Shown here one piece after another: positions 44,201 through 53,748 of a stretch of DNA of 64,000 bases; the first letter of the stretch is position 1; every line of letters starts with the position of its first letter. The DNA is from Neobacillus cucumis (lineage in GTDB: Bacteria > Bacillota > Bacilli > Bacillales_B > DSM-18226). The notes beneath the pieces are model-generated. The model was not told the DNA's origin. It saw only the letters and a list, made by a program, of their open reading frames with translations, and made no database searches. The DNA lies in contig NZ_JAEHGC010000004.1 in the NCBI RefSeq assembly GCF_016107705.1, forward strand, positions 62,001 to 126,000, written 5' to 3'. Position numbers and translations under genes: made by a program.

Positions 44201-45094
44201 TTATTTATAAATCGAACTCGGTATTTTAACCGTTGGGAACCCTACCGCATATGGGCCAACCTCGTATTCTTGGAAGACCAATTTAATCCCGCCATCAGTA
44301 TAGTAGAATTGGGTATCTTTATTAATGTGAACTTCACTAAGCTTGGTTATAGTGAAAATCTCCGGGTGCTTCAGCATGTAGTTATAGGCGTATTTTTGTA
44401 CCTTGCTGATTTTGGTCTTTGAAGTCAGGATATTCATAAGATTGATTTGTTTTCCGCTGCTGACAACAAAGTTGTAGGAAGTTGCGGTTTCTGAGCCATG
44501 TGCGCCACCTAGATACAAAGAATCATAGAGAATAATACTTAAGTGCTTTCCATCATTGTATTTCACACTATAGAAGGTGGAATAATCGTAGTCACACGCG
44601 TAAGAATATTCACTACACCATTCCGGTTCATCTTGTTTTACCTGCTTTTCATCAGCCAGCATCTTGAGATAATTCTGATATGCATCCTTCGCATAGCCTA
44701 ATAGGGCCTGGTTAATCTTCTTTTCAGCTGTTTTGCTTTTCAAGCCCTTTACCTGTGGGTAAGGCAGCTTACTTTTACCTTTATAGTGATACTTTTTTAC
44801 CGTTACTCCAAATTTAAGATATTTGGTTGCAACATAGGCTTTTTTCTCTTTATAGCGGATTTGAGACCAACTTGATTTTTGGGCATAAACCGTTACCTTT
44901 GTGCCCTTTTTCAGGGATCCAACCTTTTTATACTGGGTTCCTGCACCGCTTCTCACATTTAATTTATCCACTGCCACAGTAGCTGTTTTCGTGGTAGCCG
45001 CTTCCACTGGTGCATTGCTTAAAACAAACGTGGAAACCATCGACAAGACGACTGCTAAAACCAATGAAAGCTTCATTGTCTTTAATGCCTTCAT
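44201..45094 (-). CDS. Secreted SH3b plus DUF3298/RsiV-like protein
   Basis: About 297 residues. Signal peptide ending near VEA, a bacterial SH3 module (about residues 35-95; VDKLNVRSGAGTQYKKVGSL), then a domain of about 190 residues with YLGGAHGSE and a preceding DUF4163-like segment, as in the extracellular part of the anti-sigma factor RsiV. RsiV senses lysozyme; here there is no membrane anchor and no sigma-binding region, so it would be a free or wall-bound binder. ATG at 45094 follows AAAAAGGA; an upstream GTG is unlikely. Confidence 0.75.
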   Translation of the reverse strand: MKALKTMKLSLVLAVVLSMVSTFVLSNAPVEAATTKTATVAVDKLNVRSGAGTQYKKVGSLKKGTKVTVYAQKSSWSQIRYKEKKAYVATKYLKFGVTVKKYHYKGKSKLPYPQVKGLKSKTAEKKINQALLGYAKDAYQNYLKMLADEKQVKQDEPEWCSEYSYACDYDYSTFYSVKYNDGKHLSIILYDSLYLGGAHGSETATSYNFVVSSGKQINLMNILTSKTKISKVQKYAYNYMLKHPEIFTITKLSEVHINKDTQFYYTDGGIKLVFQEYEVGPYAVGFPTVKIPSSIYK

Positions 45095-45170
45095 TCCTTT
45101 TTCCCCCTTTTCACTTTTCACAACAATCCAAATTTTAACAGAATTATTATAAGATTTACATTAGAAAGGA

Positions 45171-45217
45171 TTCGACAAAAATCGTGCGATGCCAGGCACC
45201 ACCCGATTTTTGTCGAA
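45171..45217. repeat. 47-bp palindromic hairpin repeat, copy 7
   Basis: TTCGACAAAAATCGTGCGATG paired with CCACCCGATTTTTGTCGAA (two mismatches). It sits between divergent genes, so terminator function is unlikely for this copy. Confidence 0.8.
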
Positions 45218-45290
45218 CACTTCTACCTCCAACCTGCAGTTCTGCTATAATGGGTTTAAAATGTGAATGTGCGGGAATGAGGTGAATTAT

Positions 45291-46583
45291 TTGAAGATTC
45301 GTCTAGGTTTGTTAGGGGTTGCGGATTCGTTGGAGATTATCCAGTCTGTGACCCGTGAGTATTCGGAGTTGATTTGTACGCCGATTGAGGTTCTGACGGA
45401 GGAGGACTTGGATGAGAAGGTAGCTCCTCTGACCAATGAAATGGATATGTGGCTATGTACGGGACCGATTACTTATGAAATTGTTCAGGACTGGGACAAG
45501 ATTGATGCCCCTGTTTTTCACGTCGGCTACAATGGCTCAACTCTCTACAAAACCGTGCTGCGGGTACTATATGAACAAAAAATTGCTGTTGATGAAATCA
45601 GTTTTGACTCATGCGATGCTCCCACCTGGGAAAATGCCTTACAGGAGGCCGGAATTTCCACCAGGCTAAAATATGTAGAATCCGAGATGATTTCGCTCGA
45701 GGGATTAGTTCACTATCATTATGAACTCTGGAAAAGTGGCAAAACGAAAGCAGCCATCACCGGACACCCGATTCACCATGAACTGCAGCGTCTTGGCGTT
45801 CCTGCCTATCGAAGCCTTCCGTCCACCATGGCGGCTGAGGCGGTGCTGACCCAAATCCTCCGCACCTATGAAATGCTGCATTATAAATCAACCCAGATTG
45901 CTGTCCAGATCATCGAAATTGACTCGTTTTTAGACTTGAAAAAAGATAATTTTTCTACCGACGAGCTGTTTCGTATTGAGCTCAAATACATGGAGACCCT
46001 GCTCGCCTATACCAAAAAAGTGCATGGATCGGTGAAACCTTCGGGACTTGGACGCTATGTTATTTTTACCACAAGAGGTTTATTACAGGATATCACGAAC
46101 AACTTTAGCCAAATACCGGATATGGAAGATTTTGATCAGATAAGCAAAGAAGCCGTTACCTGTGGGATTGGCATTGGCCAGACGGTCTATGATGCGGAAA
46201 TTAATGCCGGAAACGCGTTATTGCACGCGAAAGAAGCTGGAAAAGGCTCCTGGATGGTTTGTTTTGATGATAAAACCATTGCCGGACCGCTAGGAAAGCC
46301 TGAACAGCTGACCTATTCGTATGCTTCCGAACAATTAGAAACCCTAAGCCAAGAAACCTCGCTTAGTATCATGACCTTAAATAAACTGAAATCTTCCTTG
46401 AAAAAATTAGCGAGTGATGAATTGAACGCCAATGAGCTTGCAAAATACATGCAGATCCCGGCAAGAAGCGCTCGGAGGATTTTAACGACGCTTGAGGAAA
46501 AAGGGTTTGCTGAAGTGGTTGCTGAAGAGAAGCCGCATACACGCGGGAGGCCGCGGAAGATTTATAAGATTGCTCCTTTTTAA
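45291..46583 (+). CDS. Transcriptional regulator with receptor, cyclase-like and winged-helix parts
   Basis: About 430 residues. The N-terminal 180 residues resemble a ligand-sensing Rossmann-like domain (MWLCTGPITYEIV, SEMISLEGLVHYHY, ITGHPIHHELQRLGVPAYRSLPS). The middle (about 190-330) has the spacing of a degenerate GGDEF/cyclase-type domain (GIGIGQTVYDAEINAGNALLHAKEAG). The end (about 370-430) is a winged helix with RSARRILTTLEEKGFAEV and a basic tail. TTG at 45291 is chosen because GAGGTGA lies 6 bases upstream. It has no obvious partner gene. I do not recognise a named family. Confidence 0.65.
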   Translation: MKIRLGLLGVADSLEIIQSVTREYSELICTPIEVLTEEDLDEKVAPLTNEMDMWLCTGPITYEIVQDWDKIDAPVFHVGYNGSTLYKTVLRVLYEQKIAVDEISFDSCDAPTWENALQEAGISTRLKYVESEMISLEGLVHYHYELWKSGKTKAAITGHPIHHELQRLGVPAYRSLPSTMAAEAVLTQILRTYEMLHYKSTQIAVQIIEIDSFLDLKKDNFSTDELFRIELKYMETLLAYTKKVHGSVKPSGLGRYVIFTTRGLLQDITNNFSQIPDMEDFDQISKEAVTCGIGIGQTVYDAEINAGNALLHAKEAGKGSWMVCFDDKTIAGPLGKPEQLTYSYASEQLETLSQETSLSIMTLNKLKSSLKKLASDELNANELAKYMQIPARSARRILTTLEEKGFAEVVAEEKPHTRGRPRKIYKIAPF

Positions 46584-46619
46584 AAGCTCTGTTATTATTC
46601 ATTATTGATTTTCGTGTAG

Positions 46620-46865
46620 GTTTGGGAATTCATAGGCGGAGAATTTCCGGCTAATGTATATAGTGGAAGCTTAAGAAGAAGATATAAGCGGAAATATTCC
46701 GATTAACTGCTCTAAATAAAATAAAAAACAAAGATTTGGATAATATAAACGGAAAAACCTCCTTTATTTTTAAGAAAATATATGTATTTCCAAATTTAAG
46801 CGGAATTTTACCGTTTATTTTTCAAATTCTGTTCTAACAGAGCCCTTTAAAAAGCGGAACCTTCG
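46620..46865. repeat. Cluster of GCGGAAAnnTTCCG-type palindromes
   Basis: Four to five short units: GCGGAGAATTTCCGGC, AGCGGAAATATTCCGAT, AACGGAAAAACCTCCTTTA, AGCGGAATTTTACCGTTTA and AGCGGAACCTTCG, spaced 50-70 bp in AT-rich sequence. It lies between convergent genes. Confidence 0.5.
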
Positions 46866-46871
46866 TATAAC

Positions 46872-46909
46872 CAAGAAAACACGCTGAGTCTATTCAGCGT
46901 GTTTTCTTC
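46872..46909. terminator. Bidirectional terminator between regulator and SulP genes
   Basis: AAGAAAACACGCTG and CAGCGTGTTTTCTT form a 14-bp perfect stem around an 8-base loop. Suits both convergent genes. Confidence 0.8.
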
Positions 46910-46910
46910 C

Positions 46911-48386
46911 CTATTGATTCGAAACCTTCATAAAACTTTCGGAAGCTTTATGAACAGCGAGTTTATCTAGCAACATCGTACTTTCAACATTTAACCCTTT
47001 AAGATTCACTCGTACCCCATTTTGCTGATACTTAAGAACAATCTTATCAATCGCACCAATGGCGGAATCGTCCCAAAGATGGGCATTGGATAAATCCACC
47101 TCTACTTCCGCAACATCCTCTTTAAAATCAAAGTGCTGGACAAAATCATTCACGGATGCAAAGAAAATCTGTCCTGATACGAGATAAGTCTTTTTCTTTG
47201 TCCCGTTTGAGATTGCTTTTACCTCCACTTTTGAAATCTTTGAGGCAAAGAAAACCGCGCTCAGAATGACACCTACTCCAACACCGATGGATAAATTATT
47301 GGTTGCAACAACCGTAACTACCGTGACAATCATAACAATCGCATCAGATTTAGGTGTGATCGGCAATTTCCTTAAGCTGGACCAATCAAACGTTCCAATA
47401 CAAACCATAAACATGACCGCTACCAAGGCAGCCATTGGAATTTTCACAAGAACATTATTTAAAATAACAATCAGTACCATTAAAAATACTGCCGCAACAA
47501 AGGTTGAGAGCCTTCCCCGGCCACCAGATTTGACATTGATTCCGGATTGACCGATCATGGCACATCCAGCCATACCGCCAAACATTCCAGATACGATATT
47601 AGCAATCCCCTGTCCACGAGCTTCTTTATTTTTATCACTCGTCGTGTCCGTCAAATCATCAACAATTTGCGCTGTTAAAAGCGACTCAATCAGACCAACC
47701 ACCGCAATTCCAAGTGAGTAAGGAAAGATGATTTTGAATGTCTCCAACGAAAAGGGAACATGTGGCAGAAGAAAAGTTGGCAGCGATTGTTTCAGGGTTC
47801 CTAAATCTCCAACCGTCTTTACGTGCGCACCTGTCACCACCGCAATAATGGTGATAAGGATGATGGAAACAAGTGGTGAAGGTACAGCCCTTGTCACTCG
47901 AGGGAATAGATAAATGATGGCCAATCCGCCTGCAACCATGGCGTACATGACCCATGATTGGCCCTTAAAATGGGTCAGCTGAGCCATAAAAATTAAAATG
48001 GCCAGTGCATTCACAAAGCCCACCATAACGGAACGTGGAATAAATTTCATTAACCGTGCAATATTCAAGGAACCAAAGATGATCTGAATGATTCCTGTTA
48101 GAATGGTGGCAGCTAATAAATACTGCAATCCATGACCTTTCACTAAGCCGCCCATTAACAAGGCCGTAGCTCCAGTGGCAGCAGAAATCATCGCAGGTCT
48201 TCCGCCAACAAAAGCAATTACAAGTGCAATACAAAAAGATGCATATAAACCAACCATTGGATTCACACCCGCAATAATGGAAAAGGCAATGGCTTCTGGA
48301 ATCAATGCTAATGCGACAACTGTGCCTGAAAGAATATCCCCCTTGATATTCCCGAACCATTCATATTTAATTGTTTGTAAATTCAA
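46911..48386 (-). CDS. SulP-family anion transporter with STAS domain
   Basis: 491 residues: about 11-12 membrane helices followed by a cytoplasmic STAS domain (about 385-491). The opening [33 protein letters not shown] is the SulP signature. It may carry sulfate, bicarbonate or another dicarboxylate; the sequence does not decide. No carbonic anhydrase gene is adjacent. The start ATG is preceded by GAGGTG about 11 bases upstream. Confidence 0.88.
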   Translation of the reverse strand: MNLQTIKYEWFGNIKGDILSGTVVALALIPEAIAFSIIAGVNPMVGLYASFCIALVIAFVGGRPAMISAATGATALLMGGLVKGHGLQYLLAATILTGIIQIIFGSLNIARLMKFIPRSVMVGFVNALAILIFMAQLTHFKGQSWVMYAMVAGGLAIIYLFPRVTRAVPSPLVSIILITIIAVVTGAHVKTVGDLGTLKQSLPTFLLPHVPFSLETFKIIFPYSLGIAVVGLIESLLTAQIVDDLTDTTSDKNKEARGQGIANIVSGMFGGMAGCAMIGQSGINVKSGGRGRLSTFVAAVFLMVLIVILNNVLVKIPMAALVAVMFMVCIGTFDWSSLRKLPITPKSDAIVMIVTVVTVVATNNLSIGVGVGVILSAVFFASKISKVEVKAISNGTKKKTYLVSGQIFFASVNDFVQHFDFKEDVAEVEVDLSNAHLWDDSAIGAIDKIVLKYQQNGVRVNLKGLNVESTMLLDKLAVHKASESFMKVSNQ

Positions 48387-48721
48387 TTATGAAACACCTC
48401 ATTTATTTTTGTTATTTTGACTTTCAACTCTCATGAAAGTCGGGTCCGTTGTAAACAAATGAAGTATAACTAAATGTGACCATTTTGTGAAACGTAAAGT
48501 AAGCGCAGTCATTCTATTTTTTCTCTCCTATTCTTCATCTATCCCCTATTATCTTAGCTTTCTAGAAAAATAGCTTTTAATTTTGGAAATTTAAGGATGG
48601 AAGTCTTGCGAATACGTAATCAAGGCCTTTATACGATGGTTTTGATTTTTTTAAAATAGCCTATATCTCCGAAACCGAATTCCTGAGCTATCGCTGTCTC
48701 TTGACCCATTACTTTAAATAG
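48387..48721. other. Upstream region of the SulP gene, no gene seen
   Basis: AT-rich noncoding sequence. A short inverted repeat, ACTTTCA..TGAAAGT (48419-48441), lies about 35 bp before the SulP start and could be an operator. Nothing else recognised. Confidence 0.35.
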
Positions 48722-48757
48722 AAAAAAACTCCCGTTCGGTGAAGGGAGCTTTTCTAT
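48722..48757 (-). terminator. Terminator of the DUF3231 gene
   Basis: AAGCTCCC and GGGAGTTTTTTT on the minus strand, directly after the stop codon. Confidence 0.7.
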
Positions 48758-48760
48758 AAA

Positions 48761-49768
48761 TTATTTATTTTGGTTTCTAAGTGCTTCTCGATCAATGGTT
48801 TGGGGAGGTTTTTCAAACCAGCCATGATCAATTAAGAGTTTTGCACCTTCCCCGGCATATGCCCCGACCCTAAGGATATACCCTTCATAATTGACCGTTA
48901 AATCTTTTCGAAGGGATGCGGCAATGGCAAGTCCAAAATCCCCAATCCCAATCGCACTTTGCGCATTCGTATGAAATAACATTAATTTATCCGAAAAAGG
49001 TGCCTCCGTGCTATTTGTAATCGTTGAATCCCATGTGGAAGGATAAGAATCATCATCTTCTTTTAGTTTTATCATAAAATCTTCCGCCATTTTCTTTCCT
49101 AAGTCATATCCCTCTTTAAAGTAGTCACTAAGTTTTTTTGACTGAGCAACTTGACTAAATCCTAAAAGCATTGTTTTAGCTACATTTGCCACTTCGATAT
49201 TAACCCCTAAATGGGCAATTTCAATTCCAAGAAGCGGCCTTCGATGGCCAACTAGTCCACCAAGGAATTTTTTATCTGTAATATACTCTACTTTGTCATG
49301 GTAAGCAATATAGGGAGCTCGGATAAAGACCCCTTTTTCCTGCATCAGTTCTACATTACGGTCAAACAACGTTTCTGTTTGGTCTGAAAAATGTTTAAAC
49401 AACTGACGGACATCTTTACGGGCAGAAACGGACTTAGCCAGGCTGTATGAATTCAATCCCGTCCTCCCCATATGTTGCAAATAACGCAAGTACGTGACAT
49501 CTGAAAAGAGCTTCTTCGCTTGCAAGTTTACATCCTGTTCTCCAAATCCATTCGGCAGAGGAATCCCTTCCTTTGTGAATAAATCAGATATTTGAGCGAC
49601 ATGGTCGTATGAATAGCTGAGAGCGAGTTCGATGATCGGCAAAATGTCCGGATCTTCGCAGGTTTGTAAAAAATGTTTTAGAACACAAATAGACATGGTG
49701 TCACCAATATATGTACTCCACAACATCGATATTTCAGCAGATGTTATTTTAGGTAAGTGTTCTACCAT
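48761..49768 (-). CDS. DUF3231 family protein, two-domain form
   Basis: 335 residues, third two-domain paralogue in the window. Domain one from ITSAEISMLWSTYIGDTMSICVLKHFL, domain two from HRRPLLGIEIAHLGVNIEVAN, ending GWFEKPPQTIDRE. It resembles the gene at 13991-14995 more than the one at 12667-13674. Single gene with its own terminator. Function unknown. Confidence 0.85.
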   Translation of the reverse strand: MVEHLPKITSAEISMLWSTYIGDTMSICVLKHFLQTCEDPDILPIIELALSYSYDHVAQISDLFTKEGIPLPNGFGEQDVNLQAKKLFSDVTYLRYLQHMGRTGLNSYSLAKSVSARKDVRQLFKHFSDQTETLFDRNVELMQEKGVFIRAPYIAYHDKVEYITDKKFLGGLVGHRRPLLGIEIAHLGVNIEVANVAKTMLLGFSQVAQSKKLSDYFKEGYDLGKKMAEDFMIKLKEDDDSYPSTWDSTITNSTEAPFSDKLMLFHTNAQSAIGIGDFGLAIAASLRKDLTVNYEGYILRVGAYAGEGAKLLIDHGWFEKPPQTIDREALRNQNK

Positions 49769-49883
49769 TCATTTTCATTCCCATCCCATAATTTTTCTTT
49801 ATCATTTCCAAAATTATGGAAGTTAATACAAACTTAAATAATCACTCAATCCATTTGGGCATACTTCAAGATGAGGTGTAGTG

Positions 49884-50372
49884 ATGATAAAAACATTCGA
49901 GAAAAGTGTATTATGGGCTTTATTCATTTTTGGTATCATCTCATTTATAAATTTGATTCGAAAACCCCCCGCTAAGGATTGGTTACTGATCTTTCTTTTT
50001 AAAGGATTTTTATCTTCCATATTAGATAATTTAATTGTGAAAAAAGGATACATCAAATATCCGGTTAAATTATTTAAATCCTTTGATTTTAGCTTTATTT
50101 TTGATTATTTACTTTACCCCATAACTTGTGTTTACTATAACCAGGTTACAAAAAAGTCCAATATTTTCGGTATATTTCTTAAAGTATTCTATTTCAGTAT
50201 TCCGATGACCGTAACAGAGCATTTCTTAGAAAAATACACGTCTTTAATTAAATTTAAAAAGGGGTGGAATTCCCTCACTAGCTTTTATTCATTGAGTATC
50301 ACTTTTCTTATTGCTCGCGCTTTTATCGCAATCGTCAGAAAAGCAAATAACAATCCTGTTCCCAAAAATTAA
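49884..50372 (+). CDS. CBO0543-like membrane protein
   Basis: About 162 residues with four to five membrane helices. Segments KDWLLIFLFKGFLSSILDNL, KKGYIKYPVKLFKSFDFSFIFDYLLYPI and YNQVTKKS match a family of Bacillales/Clostridia membrane proteins named after CBO0543; function unknown. AGGTG lies 5 bases before the ATG at 49884. Confidence 0.7.
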   Translation: MIKTFEKSVLWALFIFGIISFINLIRKPPAKDWLLIFLFKGFLSSILDNLIVKKGYIKYPVKLFKSFDFSFIFDYLLYPITCVYYNQVTKKSNIFGIFLKVFYFSIPMTVTEHFLEKYTSLIKFKKGWNSLTSFYSLSITFLIARAFIAIVRKANNNPVPKN

Positions 50373-50395
50373 TTTCCTTTTGGAACAGGATTGTT
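50349..50395. terminator. Terminator between the membrane protein and MDR genes
   Basis: AACAATCCTGTTCC and GGAACAGGATTGTT form a 14-bp perfect stem, overlapping the last codons of the upstream gene. A near-copy occurs at 54141-54190. Confidence 0.75.
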
Positions 50396-50397
50396 AT

Positions 50398-51375
50398 TTA
50401 GAGTTGTTCTACCTTTATGACAACATTCCCCTTCTTGTGCCCCTTCTCGACATATCGGTGAGCTTCCACAATATCTTCAAACACATAGGTTCTATCAATG
50501 ACCACTTTTAACTTCCCCGTCTCAACCAGTTCTTTAAGAAATTCCAGTGCTTCCGAGGTTTCAGGGGAATTTCGACTTAATAATATTTTCTTGTTGCTCG
50601 TTATTTGGGTCCAAAGCATTCGAGCACTTGGCAGCGGCTCTGTGATATTTATATAGGTACCGTCCTTCTTTAACCATTTCATACAACTTGAAAAAGAACT
50701 CTTGTTTACCGCTTCAAAGATCACATCATACGTCTCGTCTATCCTGGAAAAATCCCCCGTCGTGTAGTCTATAACCTTGTCAGCTCCCAGAGATTTGACC
50801 CATTCCAAATTCGTGGTACTGCACACCCCTGTCACATGCGCTCCGAAATACTTAGCAAGCTGAACCGCATAACTTCCTACACTTCCGGAAGCACCATAAA
50901 CGAGAACCCTTTGGCCACTTTGGATATTAGCCTTTTTTAGAAAAAATAAGGCTGTGCGGGCTCCAATTGGGATGGCAGCCGCTTCCTCATACGTGATATT
51001 GGAAGGTTTAAAGGTTACTGTCCCATCCTCCGGCAGACACTTATACTCAGCATAAGTTCCAAACCCCGCCAGTGATGCAGCAAAAACCGGGTCCCCCTCC
51101 TTAAACCGTTTGACCTTTTTCCCAACTGACTCCACTTCTCCGGCCAACTCCATTCCTAAGATCGCTTTTTTGGGTTGTCTAAAACCAAGCGTGATTCGTG
51201 CCGGCAACCAGAAAGCAGGAGGAACGGTAAAGCTTCGTGCCCGAACATCTGCAACGGTTACGGTGGTCGCTTTAATTTTTACCAGGATTTCATTCTCTTT
51301 CGGAATCGGTTTTTCTACCTCTTCTAGTTGAAGAACATCGGGGGGACCGTATTTGGTGTACACAATTGCCTTCAT
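50398..51375 (-). CDS. NAD(P)-dependent MDR oxidoreductase, quinone-reductase type
   Basis: 325-residue medium-chain dehydrogenase/reductase. GroES-like N-terminal half, then a Rossmann half with [17 protein letters not shown]. The Cys/His ligands of zinc alcohol dehydrogenases are absent, so it belongs with zinc-free quinone or enoyl reductases. ATG at 51375 is preceded by GGAGGAGG. Single gene. Its last codons have a second, isolated copy near 54.2 kb. Confidence 0.85.
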   Translation of the reverse strand: MKAIVYTKYGPPDVLQLEEVEKPIPKENEILVKIKATTVTVADVRARSFTVPPAFWLPARITLGFRQPKKAILGMELAGEVESVGKKVKRFKEGDPVFAASLAGFGTYAEYKCLPEDGTVTFKPSNITYEEAAAIPIGARTALFFLKKANIQSGQRVLVYGASGSVGSYAVQLAKYFGAHVTGVCSTTNLEWVKSLGADKVIDYTTGDFSRIDETYDVIFEAVNKSSFSSCMKWLKKDGTYINITEPLPSARMLWTQITSNKKILLSRNSPETSEALEFLKELVETGKLKVVIDRTYVFEDIVEAHRYVEKGHKKGNVVIKVEQL

Positions 51376-51579
51376 TCTATCCTCCTCCATCCGTTATATG
51401 TATTACTTTTTATAACTAAATAGAACAATTGTGAAGGAACCTCTATTTATCGAATGAAATTAAAATACAAATTAATATTATTAATTAATTTTATTTAGTT
51501 TTTAAATATTGTTAATTTCATTATTCATTTTTTAAATCAGTTGTAGTATGATGAGGTTAAGTTAGGAAAGGAGATAAAA

Positions 51580-51951
51580 ATGGCTTATCCACTAATCTCT
51601 AATTGTCCGGTTTGCAGCAAGCAATTAACCATTACCAAGCTGCAATGTACTCATTGTCATACCACGGTGGAGAATGAATTTGAATTATCGAAATTTGCAG
51701 CTCTTGCACAAGAACAGCTTCATTTCATTGAAATTTTTCTAAAATGCCGTGGAAACATCAAGGAAGTTGAAAAGGAGCTGGGAATCTCTTATCCAACCGT
51801 TCGTGGAAAATTGGATGAGATTATTAGTTCTCTGGGTTATAACGCAGTAAAGAAAACAGACATCGATAAGAAAAAAATTGTTTCCATGCTTGAAAAAGGA
51901 GAAATTACCGCAGAAGAAGCCATACAGCTAATTAAAGAGGGGGAATCCTAA
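51580..51951 (+). CDS. DUF2089 family protein, zinc ribbon plus HTH
   Basis: 123 residues. The N terminus has two Cys pairs (CPVCSKQ and CTHCHTT) forming a zinc ribbon, followed by a predicted helix-turn-helix (FLKCRGNIKEVEKELGISYPTVRGKLDEI). The C-terminal tail MLEKGEITAEEAIQLIKEG resembles SHOCT-like modules. First gene of a three-gene operon whose next two genes touch end to end. Probably a small DNA-binding regulator of its own operon. Confidence 0.8.
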   Translation: MAYPLISNCPVCSKQLTITKLQCTHCHTTVENEFELSKFAALAQEQLHFIEIFLKCRGNIKEVEKELGISYPTVRGKLDEIISSLGYNAVKKTDIDKKKIVSMLEKGEITAEEAIQLIKEGES

Positions 51952-52335
51952 ATGAAAGAGGAAATTTCACGTGTGTTAACGATGGTTGAGGAAGGGAAAC
52001 TGGATAAGAAGAATGCAACGGAATTAATTAATGCCTTACAGGGGAAAGAAACCTCCATTCTAGATAAAAAAGATACCCCCTATCTAAATAAAATCCTCAA
52101 GATTCGCGTGACATCTGAAGAGGGTGATCATGTAAATGTGAATCTGCCCATAAAGCTGGTAAAGGCAGTTTTAAAAGTGGGAACGAGTATTGCTGAAAAA
52201 ATCCCGGAAGCTGAAAAATATGTGAAGGATATTAATATTGACCTCTTAATTGAGGCGATTGAAAATGAAGTAGACGGCCAAATCGTTGATATCACCTCGG
52301 CCAAAGGTGAAAAAGTATTTGTGACCATCGAGTGA
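51952..52335 (+). CDS. SHOCT/YvlB-N-like small protein
   Basis: 127 residues, starting on the base after the previous stop codon. The N terminus ISRVLTMVEEGKLDKKNATELINAL resembles the short helical module found at the start of YvlB-type proteins. A mixed alpha/beta part follows (KILKIRVTSEEGDHVNVNLPIKLVKAVLK) that also occurs in DUF4097-associated proteins. In Bacillus such modules go with envelope-stress genes. Function not established. Confidence 0.65.
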   Translation: MKEEISRVLTMVEEGKLDKKNATELINALQGKETSILDKKDTPYLNKILKIRVTSEEGDHVNVNLPIKLVKAVLKVGTSIAEKIPEAEKYVKDINIDLLIEAIENEVDGQIVDITSAKGEKVFVTIE

Positions 52336-52610
52336 TGCCTATGTTAAAGGTGAAAATTAAAACAAAGGATCGAAAATTCACGATACCTGTTCCATATGCC
52401 CTTTTAACGATGCTTAGTGCCATTCTTACGTCAGAACGGATATTAAAATATGCAAATAAAGCCATCGAAAAAGAAGGAAAATCCTTTAAGGTTCCAAAAA
52501 TAGATAGAAAAGATTTGAAACCACTGCTGCATGCACTTTCTGAGAACAAAGGATTACTATTGGTGGAAACCATCCTAAAGGATGGAACAGAAGTAACGGT
52601 TAAGCTTTAA
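52332..52610 (+). CDS. Small protein, third gene of the DUF2089 operon
   Basis: Up to 92 residues, overlapping the previous gene by 4 bases, so translation is coupled. The true start may be the GTG at 52332, the ATG beside it, or the ATG at 52341. KIKTKDRKFTIPVPYALL echoes the beta-alpha segment of the preceding protein (RVTSEEGDHVNVNLPIKLV), suggesting the two are distant relatives. No membrane segment is certain. Function unknown. Confidence 0.6.
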   Translation: MMPMLKVKIKTKDRKFTIPVPYALLTMLSAILTSERILKYANKAIEKEGKSFKVPKIDRKDLKPLLHALSENKGLLLVETILKDGTEVTVKL

Positions 52611-53030
52611 AGCATTATTCTGGAAAAATTGACACATAAAATGAGCATACCAAGGCGGCGTGCTATTCTTTTTAATCATCATCTAATAAAGGTATTTTGT
52701 ACGATAATTGTTCAACAAATTTCGATAGGTAAGAGTAGCTGGTGATACTGGTGATGGAAAAAATGGCACGTAAATGGGTGTATGCCATGGATGGTAGTGA
52801 TGCAAAATTATGTAGTAAGCCATTCCAATCATCCTTTCATTTAAAGTTACAGTAGATTATGAGTGTTCACCCAAATATGATTGGATGGATGCCTAGTTTA
52901 TTTCAAACATCCTAAAAACTAGTGGTACTAAAAGGGCAAGCAAATGCTTGTCCCTTTTGTTTTTTAAGGCTCTTTTCGTCATCTTTGTTGCTGATCGTAC
53001 AAAATAACGGAACAAAATCGCAATCTGAAT
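52611..53030 (+). other. Intergenic region with one terminator, no secure gene
   Basis: A peptide of 33 codons with MEKMARKWVYAMDGSDAK could start near 52754, but its ribosome binding site is poor and nothing supports it. A strong hairpin AAAAGGGCAAGCA/TGCTTGTCCCTTTT followed by GTTTTTT lies at 52927-52967. Confidence 0.45.
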
Positions 53031-53198
53031 TCATATTCTGCGTCCTATGTTCGTTATAATGATTGTCCCCGTATTGCCTTCTCCAGCCCCCCGAAGTGTT
53101 TTTGCTACAGAGATCGGTGAATTAAAAGCTGACCCACCGAAGTTGACAACCCCGCCTGAAATGGTACCAATATGGATACCGTCTTTTTTAACAAACAA
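53031..53198 (-). CDS. Short GerPA/GerPF-like spore germination protein
   Basis: 55 residues from a TTG start with AGGGGG 7 bases upstream. KDGIHIGTISGGVVNFGGSAF followed by SPISVAKTLRGAGEGNTGTIIITNIG keeps the family pattern (V.FGD..F.SP...SKT..G.G..NTG..I.TN.G) seen in the two larger neighbours, but the last 15-20 residues (S.TN..D.D..D) are missing. It may be a degenerate or naturally short paralogue. The N terminus also differs: MFVKKDGIHI in place of MPAII.GP. Confidence 0.6.
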   Translation of the reverse strand: MFVKKDGIHIGTISGGVVNFGGSAFNSPISVAKTLRGAGEGNTGTIIITNIGRRI

Positions 53199-53307
53199 GT
53201 GTATTCCCCCTAAAGTGCTCTTACATCATCATATGTGCAAGCTGGTATACTTGTTTGTACATATATAATATGATCAATCGCGTCCTGGTAGGGCTTGACT
53301 ACCCACA

Positions 53308-53382
53308 TATGAAAAAATACCAAGGAATGTTGTGCCGGCTTCCGCCATTTTTTATGCACTTTCATTCCCTGGTATTTTTTAT
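53308..53382 (-). terminator. Long hairpin after the first GerPF-like gene
   Basis: AAAAAATACCAAGGAATG pairs with CATTCCCTGGTATTTTTT. Related sequence (TATTTTTTAT..TTGGAATTTTAAGA) follows the second GerPF-like gene at about 53680-53700. Confidence 0.6.
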
Positions 53383-53437
53383 ATTCCCGGAATTTAAGAA
53401 ATTCCAAATCACGAAGGGGAAAACGTTTTTTATTACT

Positions 53438-53662
53438 TTAGTTATTACCATAAATCGGCTCATCTACTACATCAGGGTCAACATAATTGGTAGCACTTAC
53501 ACCGGTATTGGATATCACTGCTCCCCCTGTGTTAAATCCTCCAGAACCAGCATAGGTTTTGGATTCAGTCTTTGGTGTCATAAAAATGGCGTCACCAAAT
53601 TTGACATCACCATTTGTGGTGATATTTTCGATTGTTATGGGTCCATTAATAATTGCAGGCAT
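53438..53662 (-). CDS. GerPA/GerPF-like spore germination protein
   Basis: 74 residues: MPAIINGPITIENI, then VKFGDAIFMTPKTESKTYAGSGGFNTGGAVISNTGVSATNYVDPDVVD. This is the GerPA/GerPF family, small proteins needed for germinants to pass the spore coat. Usually expressed under sigma-K in the mother cell. It lies about 85 bp downstream of a near-identical gene as part of a tandem duplication. The six-gene gerP operon itself is not in the window. Confidence 0.88.
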   Translation of the reverse strand: MPAIINGPITIENITTNGDVKFGDAIFMTPKTESKTYAGSGGFNTGGAVISNTGVSATNYVDPDVVDEPIYGNN

Positions 53663-53748
53663 TTAGGCAGCCATCCTTTTCATTATTTTTTATTTTCTTG
53701 GAATTTTAAGAGATTCCAAATCACGAAGGGAAAACGGTTTTTATTACT

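Noticed and set aside
52754..52855. 33-codon frame MEKMARKWVYAMDGSDAK...
   Set aside because: Weak start signal, no recognisable homology and a long noncoding surround; a faint likeness to a dikinase N terminus is not enough.
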